Assembly: GCA_964356295.1 (NCBI GenBank) | Contig: CAYHHE010000094.1 | Location: 1-10,554, forward strand | Length of the DNA: 10,554 nucleotides | DNA from: CAVQGZ01 sp964356295 | GTDB taxonomy: Bacteria > Actinomycetota > Actinomycetes > Jiangellales > Jiangellaceae | Reading direction: 5' to 3' | In this document: piece by piece, positions 7,811-10,554 of the stretch | How the letters are laid out: each line of letters opens with the position of its first letter | Position numbering within the stretch: the first letter of the stretch is position 1 | The notes under the pieces: generated by a model | Told to the model about the DNA's origin: nothing | Seen by the model: only the letters and a program-made list of their open reading frames with translations | Database searches by the model: none | Translations under genes and position numbers: made by a program

Positions 7811-9225
7811 TGCTGGAACCGCCGCAGCGCATCCCGGAGGTCGCCGAGCTCGGGCGGGTGCACCTCATCGGCATCGGCGGCGGGGGGATGTCCGGCCTGG
7901 CTCGGCTGCTCCAGGCGCGTGGTCTGACCGTGACCGGCAGCGACGCCCGAGCGTCGGTCAGCCTGACGGCGCTGCGCGCCCTGGGCATCACCTGCCATGT
8001 CGGGCACGCCGCCGACCACGTCGGTGACGCCGACACCGTGGTGGTGTCATCGGCGATCCGTCAGGACAACCCCGAGCTGGTCGAGGCCCGCAGCCGCGGG
8101 CTGACCGTGCTGCCTCGCACGGTGGCGCTGGTATCCCTGATGGCCGGCTACCGCAGCGTCGGTGTGGCCGGCACGCACGGCAAGACCACCACCACGTCCA
8201 TGCTCACCGTCGCGCTGCAGCACTGCGGTCTCGACCCGTCGTTCGCCGTCGGGGGCAACCTGGTCAACAGCGGGACCAACGCCCACCTCGGGACCGGTGA
8301 CGTCTTCGTCGCCGAGACCGACGAGAGCGACGGGTCGTTCGTGGCCTTCCTGCCCCAGGTGGCCGTGGTGACCAACATCGACTTTGACCACGTCGACCAG
8401 CACGGCGACATGGAGCACTACGTCGCCTCGTTCGACCGGTTCGCCGCGCGGCTGGACGCCGACGGCGTGCTGGTGGTCTGCGCCGACGACCCGGGGTCGG
8501 CCGCGCTGGGCCGGCGCGCTGCGCAGCGAGGGACCCGGGTACGCACCTACGGCATGCACCGCGACGCCAACGTGCGCATCGAGCACCTGCGGCCACGCGG
8601 TCTGGGTGTCGTGCTGCGCGTGGTCCTGGACGGTCGGCGACTGCCCGACATCGCGCTGCGGGTGCCCGGGCGACACAACGCCGTCAACGCCGCCGGGGCG
8701 CTGGCCGCCGCGATCGAGCTCGGGGTGTCCGCGCTGGAGGTCTCGCAGGGCCTGGAGACCTTTCGCGGCACGCTGCGCCGGTTCGAGCTCAAGGGCGAGG
8801 CGGGCGGCGTCCGGGTGTTCGACGACTACGCCCACCACCCGACTGAGGTGCGGGAGACGCTGCGCACCGCCCGGCAGGTCGTCGGACCCGGTCGGGTGGT
8901 CGCCATCTTCCAGCCCCACCTGTACTCGCGCACGCAGGCGTTCGCGGCGGACTTCGCCGACGCGCTCGGCCTGGCCGATGCGGTCGTCGTGATGGACGTC
9001 TTCGCCGCCCGGGAGGACCCCGTCCCCGGTGTCACCGGAGCGCTGATCAGCGACGCTGTCCCGCTGCCGGCCACCAGCGTGCGCTTCGTCACGTCCTGGA
9101 CCGACACGCCGGGAGTCGCCGCCTCCCTTCTCGCGCCCGGCGACGTCGCGCTGACGATCGGCGCCGGTGACGTCACCCTGGTCGGGCCCGAGCTGCTCGA
9201 GGTGCTCGGAGACCGGGACGCATGA
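7807..9225 (+). CDS. murC: UDP-N-acetylmuramate--L-alanine ligase MurC
   Basis: MurC adds L-alanine to UDP-MurNAc, the first amino acid step of stem-peptide synthesis. The 472-residue product opens with the UDP-binding loop VHLIGIGGGGMSGLA. The ATP loop GTHGKTT is at 122-128 (K126), and the His instead of Asn or Ser before GK is typical of MurC. It is followed by AVGGNLVNSGTNAHLG, AETDESDGSF and TNIDFDHVDQHGD. The C-terminal domain has DDYAHHPTEV from 339 and FQPHLYSRTQAF with Q369. The ATG at 7807 overlaps the murG stop (ATGA). GGGGGAG at 7794-7800 is a good ribosome site 6 bases upstream of it; the adjacent ATG at 7810 is also possible at 9-base spacing. The stop overlaps the ftsQ start. 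In many proteobacterial clusters murB or ddl would follow; here ftsQ follows directly. Confidence 0.97.
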   Translation: MMLEPPQRIPEVAELGRVHLIGIGGGGMSGLARLLQARGLTVTGSDARASVSLTALRALGITCHVGHAADHVGDADTVVVSSAIRQDNPELVEARSRGLTVLPRTVALVSLMAGYRSVGVAGTHGKTTTTSMLTVALQHCGLDPSFAVGGNLVNSGTNAHLGTGDVFVAETDESDGSFVAFLPQVAVVTNIDFDHVDQHGDMEHYVASFDRFAARLDADGVLVVCADDPGSAALGRRAAQRGTRVRTYGMHRDANVRIEHLRPRGLGVVLRVVLDGRRLPDIALRVPGRHNAVNAAGALAAAIELGVSALEVSQGLETFRGTLRRFELKGEAGGVRVFDDYAHHPTEVRETLRTARQVVGPGRVVAIFQPHLYSRTQAFAADFADALGLADAVVVMDVFAAREDPVPGVTGALISDAVPLPATSVRFVTSWTDTPGVAASLLAPGDVALTIGAGDVTLVGPELLEVLGDRDA

Positions 9226-10001
9226 GGCTGCGGACCCCGTCCCCCCCACCCGACCTCGCCCTGGCGGCGCGGCCGGGGTCGACGGCTGCCGACGACCTGC
9301 GCCGGGTCCGGCGCCGTGCGCGGTGGCAGCGCCTGCTCAGGCGGGCCGGTGTGGCCACCGCAGTGGTGGCGGGGCTGGGCACGGCCACCTGGGTGATGGG
9401 CTACTCCGACCTGCTGGCCGTTCGCGCCGTGGACGTCAGCGGTGCGCCGGAACCGTTGGCCGCGCAGCTGGCCGAGCTCGCCGAGGTCCCGTTCGGAGAA
9501 CCGTTAGCGCGCGTGGACACCGCGGCGGTACGCGACCGGGTGGCGGCCGTCCCGGACGTCGCGTCGGTGGCAGTCTCGCGGCAGTGGCCGTCCACCGTCG
9601 GCATAGCCGTCGTGCCCCGGACACCGCTGGCCAGCATCGCCGACGGCGGGCAGTGGCGCCTGGTCGACGCCGACGGGGTGGTGTTCTCGCAGGTGCCGGC
9701 ACCTCTGGAGGACCTACCGGTCCTTCAAGCACCCGACAGCGACTCCGGGCAGCAGGCCCGGGCTGCCGGTGTCGGGGTGGCAGCGGCGCTGCCGACCGAC
9801 GTGCTGGTCCAGGTGGCGCGGATCGAGGCGGGGTCGCCGGTCGAGGTGCGCCTGGTGCTGCGCGACGGTCGGGTGGTCGTTTGGGGGAGTGCCCAGGGCA
9901 CGCAGCGCAAAGCCGAGGTGCTCACGGCGCTGCTGAGCACCCCTGCGTCCCAGTACGACGTCTCGGTGCCCGACCGGCCCACGTTGCGACCGGCCTCCTG
10001 A
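9222..10001 (+). CDS. ftsQ: Cell division protein FtsQ
   Basis: FtsQ is a bitopic membrane protein that links early and late divisome parts, typically by binding FtsB and FtsL. The 259-residue product has a basic, proline-containing cytoplasmic N-terminus (residues 1-41, with RRVRRRARWQRLLRR) and one membrane segment at about 42-62. A POTRA-like domain follows (about 65-134; VRAVDVSG, then VASVAVSRQWPSTVGIAVVPRTPLA), then the FtsQ beta domain with WRLVDADGVVF (145-155). Identification rests on this architecture, the SRQWPSTV and VDADGVVF motifs and the position before ftsZ. The ATG start overlaps the murC stop (ATGA), with GGAG at 9208-9211 upstream. Codon use is looser than in the neighbours: L95 is TTA (the only in-frame TTA I noticed in the window), I128 is ATA, and CTA, CTT and CAA cluster at residues 165-169. 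This fits the known fast divergence of ftsQ and does not require gene transfer. Confidence 0.93.
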   Translation: MRLRTPSPPPDLALAARPGSTAADDLRRVRRRARWQRLLRRAGVATAVVAGLGTATWVMGYSDLLAVRAVDVSGAPEPLAAQLAELAEVPFGEPLARVDTAAVRDRVAAVPDVASVAVSRQWPSTVGIAVVPRTPLASIADGGQWRLVDADGVVFSQVPAPLEDLPVLQAPDSDSGQQARAAGVGVAAALPTDVLVQVARIEAGSPVEVRLVLRDGRVVVWGSAQGTQRKAEVLTALLSTPASQYDVSVPDRPTLRPAS

Positions 10002-10042
10002 CCCGACCGCGCCACGCCGGATTCCGCGCTCAGTTGTGCGTC

Positions 10043-10061
10043 GTCGGCGTGTCGCGCCGGC
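10043..10061 (+). other. Small GC-rich hairpin in the ftsQ-ftsZ spacer
   Basis: Bases 10043-10049 (GTCGGCG) pair with 10055-10061 (CGCCGGC) around a 5-base loop, giving seven pairs of which one is G-U. It begins 42 bases after the ftsQ stop. No run of T follows, so it is not a convincing intrinsic terminator. It could be a weak pause or mRNA 3'-end protecting structure, or a chance pairing in GC-rich DNA. Confidence 0.35.
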
Positions 10062-10100
10062 ACAGCCGCTGCGGGCTTCTACCGTCCTGGACCAACAGCA

Positions 10101-10147
10101 GGTTGACATAACTATCAACCTCTACCTGACAGTGAGAGTTATCCAAC
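10101..10147 (+). promoter_or_regulatory. AT-rich ftsZ upstream element with inverted repeat and TTGACA
   Basis: This is the most AT-rich stretch in the window. It contains a perfect TTGACA hexamer at 10103-10108. It also holds an imperfect inverted repeat: ATAACTATCA at 10108-10117 against TGAGAGTTAT at 10133-10142 (9 of 10 positions complementary), with a further GTTG (10102-10105) and CAAC (10144-10147) outside. No good -10 hexamer lies 16-18 bases after TTGACA (17 bases on the sequence is CTGACA), so I cannot fix a promoter or a transcription start. I recall similar TTGACATAAC blocks upstream of ftsZ in other Actinobacteria, but this is memory, not an alignment. Its position 48 bases before the ftsZ start suggests a promoter, an operator, or both. 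Confidence 0.55.
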
Positions 10148-10180
10148 AGCCCCGGCTGGCGGTCAGTCGGCGGACAGGAC

Positions 10181-10186
10181 GGAAGG
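10181..10186 (+). promoter_or_regulatory. Ribosome binding site of ftsZ
   Basis: GGAAGG lies 8 bases before the GTG at 10195. It decides the ftsZ start, because the frame remains open upstream and in-frame GTG codons at 10132 and 10036 lack a comparable site. Confidence 0.7.
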
Positions 10187-10194
10187 CGGACGTC

Positions 10195-10554
10195 GTGGCA
10201 GCTCCCCAGAACTACCTGGCGGTGATCAAGGTCGTCGGCATCGGCGGCGGCGGGGTCAACGCGGTCAACCGGATGATCGAGGCTGGCTTGCGCGGCGTCG
10301 AGTTCATCGCCATCAACACCGACGCACAGGCGTTGCTGATGAGCGACGCCGACGTCAAGCTCGACGTGGGCCGCGAGGCGACCCGCGGCCTGGGCGCCGG
10401 TGCCGACCCCGAGGTCGGTCGACGCGCGGCGGAGGACCATACCGAGGAGATCGAGGAGGTGCTCCGCGGCTCGGACATGGTCTTCGTGACCGCCGGTGAG
10501 GGCGGCGGCACCGGCACCGGAGGCGCCCCGGTCGTGGCCCGCATCGCCAAGTCG
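10195..10554 (+). CDS. ftsZ: Cell division protein FtsZ (3' end cut by window)
   Basis: FtsZ is the tubulin-like GTPase that forms the cytoplasmic Z-ring and recruits the divisome. Only the first 120 residues are present; the reading frame is open at the right edge. The translation begins MAAPQNYLAVIKVVGIGGGG, so it has the short N-terminus and first glycine loop (G17-G20, then VNAVNRM). FIAINTDAQAL (37-47) and the tubulin signature GGGTGTG at 103-109 in VTAGEGGGTGTGGAPVVA follow. Glutamate before GGGTGTG, where many bacteria have methionine, is the form I recall from Streptomyces and Mycobacterium. The GTG start is supported by GGAAGG 8 bases upstream and by the conserved N-terminus. It is separated from ftsQ by 193 bases, unlike all upstream junctions, which fits separate control of ftsZ dosage. 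The assignment is certain; the missing part is the rest of the GTPase domain and the C-terminal tail. Confidence 0.97.
   Translation, partial: MAAPQNYLAVIKVVGIGGGGVNAVNRMIEAGLRGVEFIAINTDAQALLMSDADVKLDVGREATRGLGAGADPEVGRRAAEDHTEEIEEVLRGSDMVFVTAGEGGGTGTGGAPVVARIAKS

Noticed and set aside
8047..9249. Long open frame of about 400 codons on the - strand across murC
   Set aside because: Same composition artefact: no domain motifs, fully opposite murC, no plausible ribosome site or operon context.
10064..10080. AGCC/GGCT mini stem followed by TCT as an ftsQ terminator
   Set aside because: Only four base pairs and no T-run; not enough for an intrinsic terminator.
1..10554. Novel system, mobile element, CRISPR array, tRNA or rRNA
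   Set aside because: The coding strand is filled end to end by known dcw genes. I saw no repeat arrays, transposase motifs, cloverleaf-like segments or inserted genes.

Overview
The window is a contiguous segment of a division and cell wall (dcw) gene cluster from a high-GC Gram-positive bacterium (Actinomycetota). The reasons are a GC content that looks above 70% by eye, frequent GTG starts, the gene order murE-murF-mraY-murD-ftsW-murG-murC-ftsQ-ftsZ with no murB or ddl between murC and ftsQ, an FtsZ N-terminus that reads like actinobacterial FtsZ, and a MraY carrying the QHH form of its C-terminal histidine motif. I cannot name the genus; a member of Micrococcales or a relative would fit.

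Layout: all nine genes lie on the + strand. murE enters from the left edge with its true start probably outside the window. murF, mraY, murD, ftsW, murG, murC and ftsQ are complete. ftsZ starts at 10195 and runs off the right edge after 120 codons. Six of the eight junctions are 4-base ATGA or GTGA stop/start overlaps, and ftsW-murG has a 3-base gap, so murE to ftsQ looks like one translationally coupled operon. The only real spacer is the 193 bases between ftsQ and ftsZ. It holds an AT-rich block with a TTGACA hexamer and an imperfect inverted repeat, probably an extra control point for ftsZ.

Function: MurC, MurD, MurE and MurF are the four ATP-dependent ligases that build the UDP-MurNAc-pentapeptide stem. 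MraY loads it onto undecaprenyl phosphate (lipid I) and MurG adds GlcNAc (lipid II). FtsW is the SEDS-family polymerase that uses lipid II at the septum, FtsQ is a divisome scaffold and FtsZ forms the cytokinetic ring. The DNPR motif in MurE suggests diaminopimelate at position 3 of the stem peptide.

I see no mobile element, CRISPR array, RNA gene, toxin or defence gene, and no undescribed system. The observations worth a second look are small: the ftsZ upstream element, the open reading frame running through the spacer into ftsZ, relaxed codon use in ftsQ including a TTA codon, a cysteine pair in an outer loop of MraY, and ftsW and murG sharing one reading frame.
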